Shown here in pieces: positions 1 through 8,018 of a stretch of DNA of 64,000 bases (positions within the stretch are counted from its first letter, which is position 1; each line of letters starts with the position of its first letter). The stretch spans positions 1-64,000 of the forward strand of contig CAZTFF010000003.1 of NCBI GenBank assembly GCA_964612485.1. The letters run 5' to 3'. The DNA is from JAFGNV01 sp964612485. Its GTDB lineage: Bacteria > Chloroflexota > Anaerolineae > 4572-78 > J111. The notes under the pieces are model-generated. The model did no database searches. It was not told the DNA's origin and was given only the letters and a program-made list of their open reading frames with translations. A program made the position numbers and the translations under genes.

Positions 1-148
1 ACTGTGACTAAAAACGAATCAAAAAACATTGATAGACATAATGCGATGCAAATTTGTGTCTTAGTGCAATGAAATGAGTGAAATTTCATATAGTGCAATG
101 CAAAAACATAACTCAGTGAAGTGCAAATTTACGTTCTACAACACCCTG
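1..148. repeat. Short direct repeats beside the integrase gene
   Basis: No gene is visible here. The decamer TAGTGCAATG occurs at 62-71 and again at 91-100, and TGCAAATTT occurs near 47 and 122. The stretch is AT-rich and lies directly after the 3' end of the recombinase gene. Short repeats next to an integrase can be arm-type binding sites or an attachment region, but nothing here proves that. Confidence 0.3.
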
Positions 149-1165
149 TTACTCTGAACCAAACACCTCTTTATGCGCTTTCATCATATCTTCGGTGGAG
201 GGGTCGGCGTAGATGCGGGTGGTGGTGGGGCTGCTATGGCCCATAAAATCCTGGGTCATAGCCAGATCGTTGGTTTTGCGTAAGAATTGGGAGCCAAAAA
301 AGTGCCGAAGCTTGTGCGGTGTCATATGAAACCGGTCGGACAGGCCGGCTTGTTTAGATAAATCTTCGATGATACGCTCGATACTTCGTGTAGTGGTTGG
401 TAATCGCTTGTTTTCCCCGGCCCGCTTATCATGCCGGCAAAAAACAGGTATATCACCCAAATAAGAGGGGGCTGCTGTTTCATCCTGTCGCCGGTTCAGG
501 TAAGTTTGAAGGACTTTTGCCGCAGCAGGGGAGTATTGAAAGAATCTATCCTTATCGCCTTTGCCGTCAATAATTTCTCCGGTGCAGTTTTCCAGGTCCA
601 GGTTGCGTCGAACCAGTCCCACCAATTCACCAACTCGTACGCCGGAGCTTTGCAGCATCAGCACAATAGCCTGGTTTCGCAGCCAGATCAATGTTGTTCG
701 CTGCCGGGTTTTTGCGGTGGCATTTTTGGGAATAGCGGGGGGCGCTTTGGCGGCCTCGATCAACGCATCCACGATCTCCTGCGTGGGTAATTTGAGCGCC
801 AGTTGCCGGGTCTCTTTTGATCGTTTAACGGCCTGGGAGAGCCGGTATTTGAAGCGGTTATGAGCGGCGTAATTAACGTCTGGCAAAATGTCGTCTCGGA
901 TCAAATAATCAACATAAGCCGATACAACCGTGTAAATCAGGGCGCGGCTGTTGCCGCTCAAGTCCTGCCGGTTGAGCCAGGCAGGGAACTCATCCAGCTG
1001 GCGTAGATCGCTTAATACTTCAACGGGGCTGCCGCTCGATAATTCGATCTCCGGCAAAAACTTTGTCAAATAGCCGAGAGATTTGAAATAAGTTTTTATT
1101 GTGTTGTCGTTGTTGCTGGGGAGCTGATTGAGAAAACTCTCAATGGTTGTTTGGATAGAGTCCAT
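149..1165 (-). CDS. Tyrosine recombinase / phage-type integrase
   Basis: This 338-residue site-specific recombinase cuts and rejoins DNA through a 3'-phosphotyrosine intermediate. Residues 5-110 form the SAM-like, core-binding N-terminal domain. The catalytic domain fills residues 125-330 and carries every expected residue: R177 in SGVRVGEL, K202 in GKGDK, H284 and R287 in HKLRH, H310 in MGHSS and the nucleophile Y319 in TRIYA. Length and architecture fit the XerC/XerD and simple integrase group; no extra integron-integrase insert was noticed. The ATG at 1165 follows an AAAGGT ribosome site. An inverted repeat 72 bp upstream could be its recombination site. No phage or ICE genes accompany it inside the window, so the element it belongs to, if any, would extend past position 1. 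Confidence 0.92.
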   Translation of the reverse strand: MDSIQTTIESFLNQLPSNNDNTIKTYFKSLGYLTKFLPEIELSSGSPVEVLSDLRQLDEFPAWLNRQDLSGNSRALIYTVVSAYVDYLIRDDILPDVNYAAHNRFKYRLSQAVKRSKETRQLALKLPTQEIVDALIEAAKAPPAIPKNATAKTRQRTTLIWLRNQAIVLMLQSSGVRVGELVGLVRRNLDLENCTGEIIDGKGDKDRFFQYSPAAAKVLQTYLNRRQDETAAPSYLGDIPVFCRHDKRAGENKRLPTTTRSIERIIEDLSKQAGLSDRFHMTPHKLRHFFGSQFLRKTNDLAMTQDFMGHSSPTTTRIYADPSTEDMMKAHKEVFGSE

Positions 1166-1498
1166 TGCAAGTACCTTTCTATCTAAAAATTAGAATGGTG
1201 ACGGCAGGGAAGTGTCAAAAAGTATCAAAATTTAGCTTTATGTCGGATAACTAATCTTATCCGACGTTAAAATGATACCATATTGAGCCAATTTATTCAA
1301 ATCTCCCTACCAATTTTGCAGAAAAATCGCCCTGGCCTAAAAAGTTGATTCTTATTCCGCGTTGAACTTTCTTCTAGCCGGCAGTAAATTGCTGCTTGAG
1401 AATTCGAGGTCTTCCTTATCCAGATCATGCAGATCTTTATCGAAAAAAAATTTATCCCCCTACCCTACGAAAGACCGGGGCATCAGAATGGTTGAACA
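1166..1498. other. Intergenic stretch upstream of integrase
   Basis: About 330 bases without a supported gene separate the integrase start from the end of pyrK. Apart from the inverted repeat at 1237-1270 it is AT-rich, and the reading frames crossing it have no recognisable content. The integrase promoter must lie here, but I see no convincing -35/-10 pair. Confidence 0.5.
1237..1270. repeat. dif-like inverted repeat, candidate recombination or operator site
   Basis: Two arms of 14 bp matching at 12 positions (perfect 9-bp core GTCGGATAA / TTATCCGAC) flank a 6-bp spacer, CTAATC. The symmetry and spacing fit the core site of a tyrosine recombinase, and the repeat lies 72 bp upstream of one. 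An operator that autoregulates the integrase gene is the main alternative. Confidence 0.45.
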
Positions 1499-2314
1499 TT
1501 ATTCCGGCGACGTTACCAGCGGATCAAAGGGGAACACCGGTCCGTCTAAACAGGCTAGCCAGCCCCGGCCAACCTCACAACTGCCGCACAGCCCTAATCC
1601 ACAGCGCATATGCGCTTCCCAAGACAATTGAACCGGAATGTCTTTGGCCCGGCAATGATCTCCAATTGCCTTTAGCATTCCCGTCGGCCCGCACGCATAC
1701 ACCATCGAGAGATTGCCAGCATGCTCCGCAATGATTTTTTGGAGCGCATCGGTAACCAACCCCTGTAACCCTACAGAGCCATCTTCGGTTGTGAGCCGGA
1801 GATCAACCTCCAACATTCTAAAATCATCTACCAGCAATAGTCCATCCGCCCGCCTGGCCCCAATAATCATCGATAGGCCAAATCCGGCGGCCAGCGCCTG
1901 TTGTGCCAAAAGATGCATCGGCGCAACGCCATAGCCCCCTCCTACCAGTACCAGATGATCCTTCGCTTGATGCGCGGGCAGGTCAAACCCGTTTCCCAGA
2001 GGGCCTCGCAGCCACATAAAATCGCCAACCCTCAGTTGGTGCAGCGCCCGGCTAAAGGGGCCAACCGCTGTGATGGTAAGTTTGATCGGATCAACGCCGG
2101 CCAGGCTAAACGGTTTGTCTTCCAGCCGGGGCAGCCAGACCATCACAAATTGGCCCGGGGCGGCGTCCAATCGCCCTTCAAGCGTAAACGTTTTAGTTAC
2201 AGCGTTTTCTTCTTTTATCTTGATGATTTTGAACGCGCGCGGAACAAGGCATTGATCTTGCGCCAACACAGGAGAAAAACCGGCTAAATTGTTCATAGAA
2301 TTTAATTCACACAT
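1499..2314 (-). CDS. pyrK: Dihydroorotate dehydrogenase electron transfer subunit PyrK
   Basis: This 271-residue FAD and [2Fe-2S] protein passes electrons from the PyrD flavin to NAD+ in class 1B dihydroorotate dehydrogenase, the fourth step of UMP synthesis. The first 100 residues form the ferredoxin-reductase-type FAD barrel. The NAD-binding half follows, with GGGYGVAPMHLLA, and a C-terminal cluster motif holds Cys residues in CGLGLCGSC plus one more a few residues later. The upstream pyrD gene on the same strand overlaps its start by 13 bp, which supports the pairing and co-translation. A second Met at 2296 would remove the overlap; neither start has a strong ribosome site. Confidence 0.9.
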   Translation of the reverse strand: MCELNSMNNLAGFSPVLAQDQCLVPRAFKIIKIKEENAVTKTFTLEGRLDAAPGQFVMVWLPRLEDKPFSLAGVDPIKLTITAVGPFSRALHQLRVGDFMWLRGPLGNGFDLPAHQAKDHLVLVGGGYGVAPMHLLAQQALAAGFGLSMIIGARRADGLLLVDDFRMLEVDLRLTTEDGSVGLQGLVTDALQKIIAEHAGNLSMVYACGPTGMLKAIGDHCRAKDIPVQLSWEAHMRCGLGLCGSCEVGRGWLACLDGPVFPFDPLVTSPE

Positions 2315-3258
2315 CCCGGAAAATGATTGTTTTGTTGGTGGCTTCGTTTCTGTAAAGATTCAATCGTGGGAAATCCACCGGCATCCATAAATGCCTTCAA
2401 CTCTTCATTGATTTGCCGCAGCGCCGCTGCACCCCGGTAATACACCGCCGATCCTACTCCAACCACCGTGGCGCCGGCCATTAACATTTCTGCGGCATCC
2501 TGGCCGGTTGAGACCCCGCCGGTGCCGATTATTGGCACCGAGACGACGCTGGCGATCTCATAGACGCAGCGCAGCGCAATCGGTTTCAGGGCCGGGCCGG
2601 AGATGCCCCCCACCCGATTGGTCAGTACGGGCTGGCCCGATACCGGCTCAATAATCATCCCCGGCATGGTGTTGATGGCCGTAATCACATCGGCCCCGGC
2701 CTCTACAACGGCTGCCGCAATCCGGGCAATACTGGGCACATTGGGGGCCAGTTTAATTGCTACCGGGCATGAGGCTGCGTTTTTCACCGCCTCGGTCACG
2801 GCTGCGGCACTTTCGCCGGAGGCGGCAAAGGGTGTGCCAAATTCATCCCCTACATTGGGACAGGAGATGTTGACTTCAATGATATCCGGGTGGGCGGCGC
2901 TGATAATCCGGGCTACCTCGCCAAATTCGGCTGCGGTTCCGGCAAAAATACTGGCAATCAGGGGAACTCGCAGGGGGTGAAGCCGGGCGCGGGTTTCGGC
3001 CAGCAGGGGTGTTTCTTCCACCGCGCCGGGATTGGTCAGGCCAATGGCGTTGATCAAACCATGGCCCCAGTCCAACGCTACCGGATTGGCGTGCCCCTTA
3101 CGCGGTGTTGGACCGCAACTTTTGGCGGTAATCATCCCCGCGCCGTTACGGGCGGCCCGCTCCATTAGCGATGCGCTGGTGCCAATAATGCCGGAGGCCA
3201 GCACCAGCGGCGTGTTCAATTGAAAACCTAAAAACGAGCAAGAGAGTATCGATGTCAT
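2302..3258 (-). CDS. pyrD: Dihydroorotate dehydrogenase, class 1B catalytic subunit
   Basis: PyrD is a cytoplasmic FMN TIM-barrel enzyme that oxidises dihydroorotate to orotate. The 318-residue product carries the family signatures NTPLVLASGIIG near the N-terminus, EVNISCPNV holding the catalytic-base Cys of class 1 enzymes, and the FMN phosphate loops GTGGVSTGQDA and GATVVGVGSA. The partner PyrK marks it as the NAD-linked class 1B type. I chose the ATG at 3258; a TTG 27 bp upstream keeps the frame open but has no ribosome site. Other pyr genes are absent. The ATCase-like gene at 37 kb has an altered acceptor motif and should not be counted as pyrB without proof. Confidence 0.93.
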   Translation of the reverse strand: MTSILSCSFLGFQLNTPLVLASGIIGTSASLMERAARNGAGMITAKSCGPTPRKGHANPVALDWGHGLINAIGLTNPGAVEETPLLAETRARLHPLRVPLIASIFAGTAAEFGEVARIISAAHPDIIEVNISCPNVGDEFGTPFAASGESAAAVTEAVKNAASCPVAIKLAPNVPSIARIAAAVVEAGADVITAINTMPGMIIEPVSGQPVLTNRVGGISGPALKPIALRCVYEIASVVSVPIIGTGGVSTGQDAAEMLMAGATVVGVGSAVYYRGAAALRQINEELKAFMDAGGFPTIESLQKRSHQQNNHFPGCVN

Positions 3259-3417
3259 AGATTTTTTACTCAACAATATCGGCAAAAAGTATCGCTATTG
3301 TAATGTTTATATTATTTGTGTCAATATAAAAGCTACTGTTGAGGTCAGGCTTGCCTGAAAGATGGACATCAGGTATAAACAAGTGACGATCCAATCTGAA
3401 AAGAAGAGAGGACAGCG

Positions 3418-4065
3418 ATGGAACAACGAATTATTGACCTTACTTTAACCCTGCGGGATGGCATGCGCGGTGTTACCATCGAATCGGCCAGCACCATCGC
3501 CAAAGAGGGTTACAATACCACCACCCTGCACCTTTACAGCCACGCCGGCACCCATATGGACGCGCCCCTTCATTTTGTAGCCGGCGGTCATACGCTCGAC
3601 CAGATTTTATTGGAAAAATGTGTTGGCCCGGCCCTGGTTGTTGACGTATCCTACAAAACACCCAACAGCTTCATCACCATAGAGGACATCAGCCCTCACG
3701 CGGCAAAAATCGCGCCGGAATCCCGACTTTTGCTTCGCGCCGATTGGGATTTACACGCGGATCAGGCCGATTACCGCACTCATATGCCGCGCATTTCGGC
3801 GGGATTGGCCCGCTGGCTGGTAAAAAAACAGGTGGCGCTGCTGGGCCTGGAAACGCCGTCGGTGGCCTCGCTGCGCCCGGAAAATCGGGCTGAGTTGATT
3901 GAAGTCCATCAGATTTTGCTCAATGCCGAAATGGTAATTGTAGAGAGCCTGGCTAATTTGCGTGAAATTCAGCAAGAGACGGTTCAATTCATCGCCCTGC
4001 CGCTTAAAGTTGAAGGGGGAGATGGATCGCCGGTCAGAGCAGTTGCTATTGAAAATCATCACTGA
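3418..4065 (+). CDS. Cyclase-family metal hydrolase (kynurenine formamidase-like fold)
   Basis: The 215-residue protein belongs to the cyclase family that includes bacterial kynurenine formamidase and isatin hydrolase. The defining metal-binding motif HxGTHxDxPxH is seen as SHAGTHMDAPLHF around residues 41-53. A downstream His (THMPRIS) and the segment ALLGLETPSV are also typical. It would hydrolyse an amide, lactam or ester with Mn or Zn in the cytoplasm, but the substrate cannot be read from sequence. No tryptophan-degradation genes are near, so KynB is not assumed. It is transcribed divergently from pyrD across a 159-bp gap and preceded by AAGAGAGGACAGCG, a reasonable ribosome site. Confidence 0.82.
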   Translation: MEQRIIDLTLTLRDGMRGVTIESASTIAKEGYNTTTLHLYSHAGTHMDAPLHFVAGGHTLDQILLEKCVGPALVVDVSYKTPNSFITIEDISPHAAKIAPESRLLLRADWDLHADQADYRTHMPRISAGLARWLVKKQVALLGLETPSVASLRPENRAELIEVHQILLNAEMVIVESLANLREIQQETVQFIALPLKVEGGDGSPVRAVAIENHH

Positions 4066-4199
4066 TTTTTAGAATTACAGGAAAGCACACTTCCCTATCC
4101 TGCTTGGAAGTTTGGTGATTTTTGATAGATAATTTGGCTACGCGAAATGTTGCATTTTTCGAACAAATTTGATAACGACATCACACCAAAGGAGGCGCT

Positions 4200-6437
4200 A
4201 TGGTAAACCAAACATCTACCCCCATTCCTCACTTAAGCGAAATGCGCTCTACGCTGAAACAACTCCAGGCGGAAACCATTCTGCTGGCCCTGCCGGGCTT
4301 GTATATCGCTACTTTTATTTTGATCGCGGGCGCGTCTCATTTTTATAACAACATCTTTCCTATCGGCGTATCGACCATCATTCTCTTTACGCTACCTTTG
4401 TTGATCGGCGCGCTTCGAAATTCACACTACTTGATTGCCGCCTGGCTGCTGGTACTGGGCTGCCTGACGGTGGTGCTATTGATTATGGGTTGGGGGCAAG
4501 TGCCGGTGGCTATTTGTTTACTGGCGCTGCCCGTTGGCCTGGCGGCTTTATACGTGGGGCTGGCGGGCGGGTTTGTCACCGCCGCCGGATGTAGCCTCTT
4601 GCTTTTTTTTGACATCAGCATAACGCTGGATCCAACCTTGCGCGTTACCGCGCTGACCGCCATTTGGGGCACGCTGGGATTGATCTGGTTAACGCAACGC
4701 CCCTTTTCCACGGCCATCGAATGGTACTATTTCAGTTACGAACAGAACCGGGCCTTACTGGAACAGGCCCAAGACTCGCAACTCCAATTCCGGCAGACGT
4801 TGGAAGACCTGGAAAATGCCAATTTACAACTCACCCGACTCAACAGTTTGGCCCAGGGCTTGCGCCGCACCGCCGAAGAAGCCCGCATTGCCAAAGAGCA
4901 ATTTGTAGCCAACGTAAGCCACGAACTTCGCACCCCGCTCAATATGATCGTTGGCTTTAGCGAAACCATCATCCAATCGCCCGACATTTACGAGGAAAAA
5001 ATCCCCCCCAAACTACTGGCCGATCTGGATGTGATCCACCGCAACAGCCGGCATCTATCCAAATTGATTGACGATGTGTTGGACTTGAGCCAGGTTGAGG
5101 CCGATCACATCGCCCTGACCAAAGAACGGATGGCTTTTAAAGATATTGTGGAGGCCGCCGTGATCGCCGTGCGCCCGCTTTACGACTCCAAAGGGCTATA
5201 CCTGGAAACATTAATTCCCCCCACCCTGCCTCCGGTTTATTGCGATCCCACCCGCATCCGCCAGGTGGTCATCAACCTGCTGAGCAACGCGGGCCGTTTT
5301 ACCGAAGAAGGTGGTGCCACCCTGGAAGTGCGGCCAGAAAAAAACACACTGATGGTCACTATAAAAGATACCGGCCCCGGCATTGCCCCCAAAAACATCG
5401 ATAAATTGTTCCAACCCTTCCGGCAGGTGGATGGTTCGATCCGGCGGCGGTATGGCGGTACCGGGCTGGGATTATCCATCAGCAAACGTTTTATTGAGCT
5501 GCACGAAGGCAAAATTTGGGTCGAAAGCGAGGAAGGCCAGGGAACCACGTTTCTTTTCCACATCCCCATTGACCCGCAGCCGGCGTCCCCTCTCAGCAGC
5601 GATGTGATGCACGGCGTCACCCCCCAATGGGAGTATTTGCAGCGCACCCGCCCCTCCGCCGCGCCCAAAGCCGTGCTTCGCCCCCGTTTTGTGGTGCTGG
5701 AACACGAAGACGCTTTGCAGCGGCTGCTGTCGCGCTACATGGAAGGAATCGAGATCGCTGCCGTCCGCAGCCTGCCGGAGGCGATCCGGGAAGTAACTAC
5801 CACGCCCTCCCGCGCATTATTGATCAATGATATGTCGATCCATGGGGCGCTGGAACATCTGGAGGAAAACGGAGGACTGCCCTTTGGCACGCCGGCCATC
5901 ACCTGCTCCGTACCCGGCGTCCACGAGTTGGCCGGGGGGCTGGGCGTTTCCGATTATTTGATCAAACCGATTGATCGGGAAAAACTGCTGCGGACTCTGG
6001 ATCGCCTGAACGCCGCCGGGAAAACAATTTTGATTATTGATGATGAACCGGATGCCCTGCGGCTCTTCCGGCGGATGCTGCTGCAAGCCGGGCGAGGATA
6101 CCGGATTCTGCGAGCGAGCGATGGGGTGCAGGGGTTGAAGATTCTGCGCGAAGAAGGCGCCGACGCTATTCTGCTGGATTTGATGATGCCCCAAATGGAC
6201 GGGTTTCGTTTCTTATCCCAAAAGAACGAGGATGACGCGCTGCGCGATATTCCGGTGGTCATTATCTCGGCGCAGGACCCCAGCGGTCATCCGATTGTCA
6301 GCCACGGCCTGGGAGCAACGCGGGGCGGCGGCCTGCCCATCCCCCAACTCCTGGCCTGCATCGACACGCTCAGCCGGATCCTGTCGACGGCGGGCCAAGC
6401 AGGCGAGCCAGCGTTAACAGCAGATCAGCCCGGCTGA
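4200..6437 (+). CDS. Membrane hybrid histidine kinase with pseudo-receiver and receiver
   Basis: This 745-residue sensor begins with about six hydrophobic segments (residues 25-160), followed by a coiled linker and a HisKA domain whose phosphorylated residue is H241 in NVSHELRTPL. The ATPase domain has its N box (INLLSNAGRF), DTGPGI and GGTGLGLSI. Two C-terminal modules follow. Residues 490-605 fold like a receiver but lack the acidic pocket (LEHEDA, LINDMS), so this is probably a pseudo-receiver. Residues 610-730 form a normal receiver with D660 in LLDLMMP. No periplasmic sensor domain is visible, so the signal may be sensed in the membrane. The 3' end overlaps the convergent receiver gene by 68 bp, which could allow antisense interference. 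Confidence 0.88.
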   Translation: MVNQTSTPIPHLSEMRSTLKQLQAETILLALPGLYIATFILIAGASHFYNNIFPIGVSTIILFTLPLLIGALRNSHYLIAAWLLVLGCLTVVLLIMGWGQVPVAICLLALPVGLAALYVGLAGGFVTAAGCSLLLFFDISITLDPTLRVTALTAIWGTLGLIWLTQRPFSTAIEWYYFSYEQNRALLEQAQDSQLQFRQTLEDLENANLQLTRLNSLAQGLRRTAEEARIAKEQFVANVSHELRTPLNMIVGFSETIIQSPDIYEEKIPPKLLADLDVIHRNSRHLSKLIDDVLDLSQVEADHIALTKERMAFKDIVEAAVIAVRPLYDSKGLYLETLIPPTLPPVYCDPTRIRQVVINLLSNAGRFTEEGGATLEVRPEKNTLMVTIKDTGPGIAPKNIDKLFQPFRQVDGSIRRRYGGTGLGLSISKRFIELHEGKIWVESEEGQGTTFLFHIPIDPQPASPLSSDVMHGVTPQWEYLQRTRPSAAPKAVLRPRFVVLEHEDALQRLLSRYMEGIEIAAVRSLPEAIREVTTTPSRALLINDMSIHGALEHLEENGGLPFGTPAITCSVPGVHELAGGLGVSDYLIKPIDREKLLRTLDRLNAAGKTILIIDDEPDALRLFRRMLLQAGRGYRILRASDGVQGLKILREEGADAILLDLMMPQMDGFRFLSQKNEDDALRDIPVVIISAQDPSGHPIVSHGLGATRGGGLPIPQLLACIDTLSRILSTAGQAGEPALTADQPG

Positions 6438-7635
6438 CCGGTTTTTGCAAAAAGGCCGTGGCACCCAGGTTCAGCGCCAACTGCTGCTGAGGTAAAATGG
6501 TGCAGACAATGATCGGCGTATCGGCCAGTTGGGGATGGGATTGCAACCGCCCTAACAATTCCCACCCGTCAATATCCGGCAGCATCACGTCCAAAAAAAT
6601 GACCTCCGGCCCCGCTTCCACCGCCAGGTCCAGGGCTTGTTGGGGGTTGGACGTGCCGATAAATTGGTATCGACTATTTGAAAGATACCGCTCCAGCAGT
6701 TGCAATGTATCCACATTGTCATCGATCACCAGCACCGGATGCTGCGCCTCGGCAGGCAGGCTGATCCGCATATCCAGGGCCGCTGTGTCATCATTTTGAT
6801 TGACATCCAACGTCCCCTCCGACAGTTGGATCAATTGCCGCGCCATGCCCAGGCGCTCGATTTCAACCTGATCCTGCGTGCCGCCGCTTGAACTCTCCGC
6901 TTGAATGTCCACCCAAATCCGAGCCTTTTCCACCCGCGCCCTGAGCGACACCCGCCCTTGCGGAACGCTGCTCACTGCCGTGGTCAATACAATCAACAAC
7001 GCCTGCTGAATGGGGGTTGGTTGAATAATCCAGTAAGGCAGGCTGGCGGGGATTTTGTAATCGAACTGCACGTCGGATGATTGCGCCAACGGAACAACCA
7101 GTTTGATGGCCGCCTCAATAGTCTCTGCTACCTCAACCGGTTTACTGGGCAGCGATTCCTCTACCCAATCAAGTTCCTCTTCCTGAGAAGGTGTTTGCGT
7201 TTCCGGCGATGCAGCGCGGGTTTCGGGGGCCGGCACAGGTTTAATAGCGCTATCGTCCCACTTGCCACCCAGTTGGTACTGCTCCCACAAGTACGAGGCC
7301 AGCGTTTGCACCGCCACGCTCTCTTCCCGGCGCAAATGGCGAATACTCAGCCCCAATTCGCCGGCCACTTCTCGCTGAGTGAATTGCTCCACGTAACGGG
7401 ACACCAATATCTGGTACATCCGCCACGCCCTGGCCTTGGGCGATACATCCCGGCCAGGTTTCAACGACTCAATGGCCTGCCGCAGCAATCCGCGCAGGGC
7501 AGACGGCGCATCGTTTTGCTGCTTGACGCCAAAAACCTCAAGCAGTGGGCTTTTGCTTACTTCCACCCAATCATAAAGATGATGGAGAACCCGGCGCAAC
7601 TCAGACACAAACGATATGCTCACGCGCGCGTTCAT
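6370..7635 (-). CDS. Receiver protein with HTH-like segment and degenerate ATPase-like domain
   Basis: The 421-residue product ends in a receiver domain (roughly the last 120 residues) with VLVIDDNVDT and the phosphoacceptor Asp in VIFLDVMLP. The N-terminal 130 residues are helical and include a stretch resembling a helix-turn-helix (FTQREVAGELGLSIRHLRR). The middle resembles a histidine-kinase ATPase fold (PTPIQQALLIVLTTAVSS) but lacks the N box Asn and the glycine lids, so catalysis is doubtful. This is an output or adaptor protein rather than a kinase. ATG 7635 follows AGGTGG; a TTG 30 bp upstream is also in frame. It probably works with the convergent hybrid kinase, given the overlapping tails, but that pairing is inference. 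Confidence 0.75.
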   Translation of the reverse strand: MNARVSISFVSELRRVLHHLYDWVEVSKSPLLEVFGVKQQNDAPSALRGLLRQAIESLKPGRDVSPKARAWRMYQILVSRYVEQFTQREVAGELGLSIRHLRREESVAVQTLASYLWEQYQLGGKWDDSAIKPVPAPETRAASPETQTPSQEEELDWVEESLPSKPVEVAETIEAAIKLVVPLAQSSDVQFDYKIPASLPYWIIQPTPIQQALLIVLTTAVSSVPQGRVSLRARVEKARIWVDIQAESSSGGTQDQVEIERLGMARQLIQLSEGTLDVNQNDDTAALDMRISLPAEAQHPVLVIDDNVDTLQLLERYLSNSRYQFIGTSNPQQALDLAVEAGPEVIFLDVMLPDIDGWELLGRLQSHPQLADTPIIVCTILPQQQLALNLGATAFLQKPVSRADLLLTLARLLGPPSTGSG

Positions 7636-7863
7636 GTCCGCCACCTGTCCGCTCCTTGTCCCCAAATTGGCATGGCTTCATCCCCTCTTTGGCATAATCC
7701 GGCCCATCTCGGGGCGGCTTTGTGGTAAGCTGATAAATAGTTACACATTGGATTCAGTGTACCATACTCCCTCATGCCACGCAAAAGATTTGCCTGATCG
7801 GCAAACTGACCTCTTCACCTTATCCGATACAACCACTGGTTCCACAATTTATTTTTTATCTGT

Positions 7864-7902
7864 TATAATGGGCAGACCGCCCTTTGATAAAAAGGAGGTG
7901 AT
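7864..7902 (+). promoter_or_regulatory. Candidate promoter and leader of the sugar-binding protein gene
   Basis: TATAAT lies at 7864-7869 with only a weak -35 (TTCCAC, 18 bp upstream). A short GGGC/GCCC hairpin at 7870-7882 and a near-perfect anti-SD complement (AAAGGAGGTGAT, 7891-7902) follow. No long gene starts behind that ribosome site; the true start is at 8019 with its own GGGAGG. A very short leader ORF is conceivable. Confidence 0.35.
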
Positions 7903-8018
7903 TCGACACAGAAGTTTTTATCGGTGAGATGGCCGAGGGTGTTTTACCCAGGTCAAAGAAGACGATTCCAAGAAAACAAAGAACATTCAATTTAACCTAT
8001 TAAAGGGAGGTTACGAAA

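Noticed and set aside
7921..7980. GGTGAGATGGCCGAGGG resembles the 5' end of a tRNA-Ser
   Set aside because: The following bases do not form anticodon or T arms, and no acceptor-stem partner exists.
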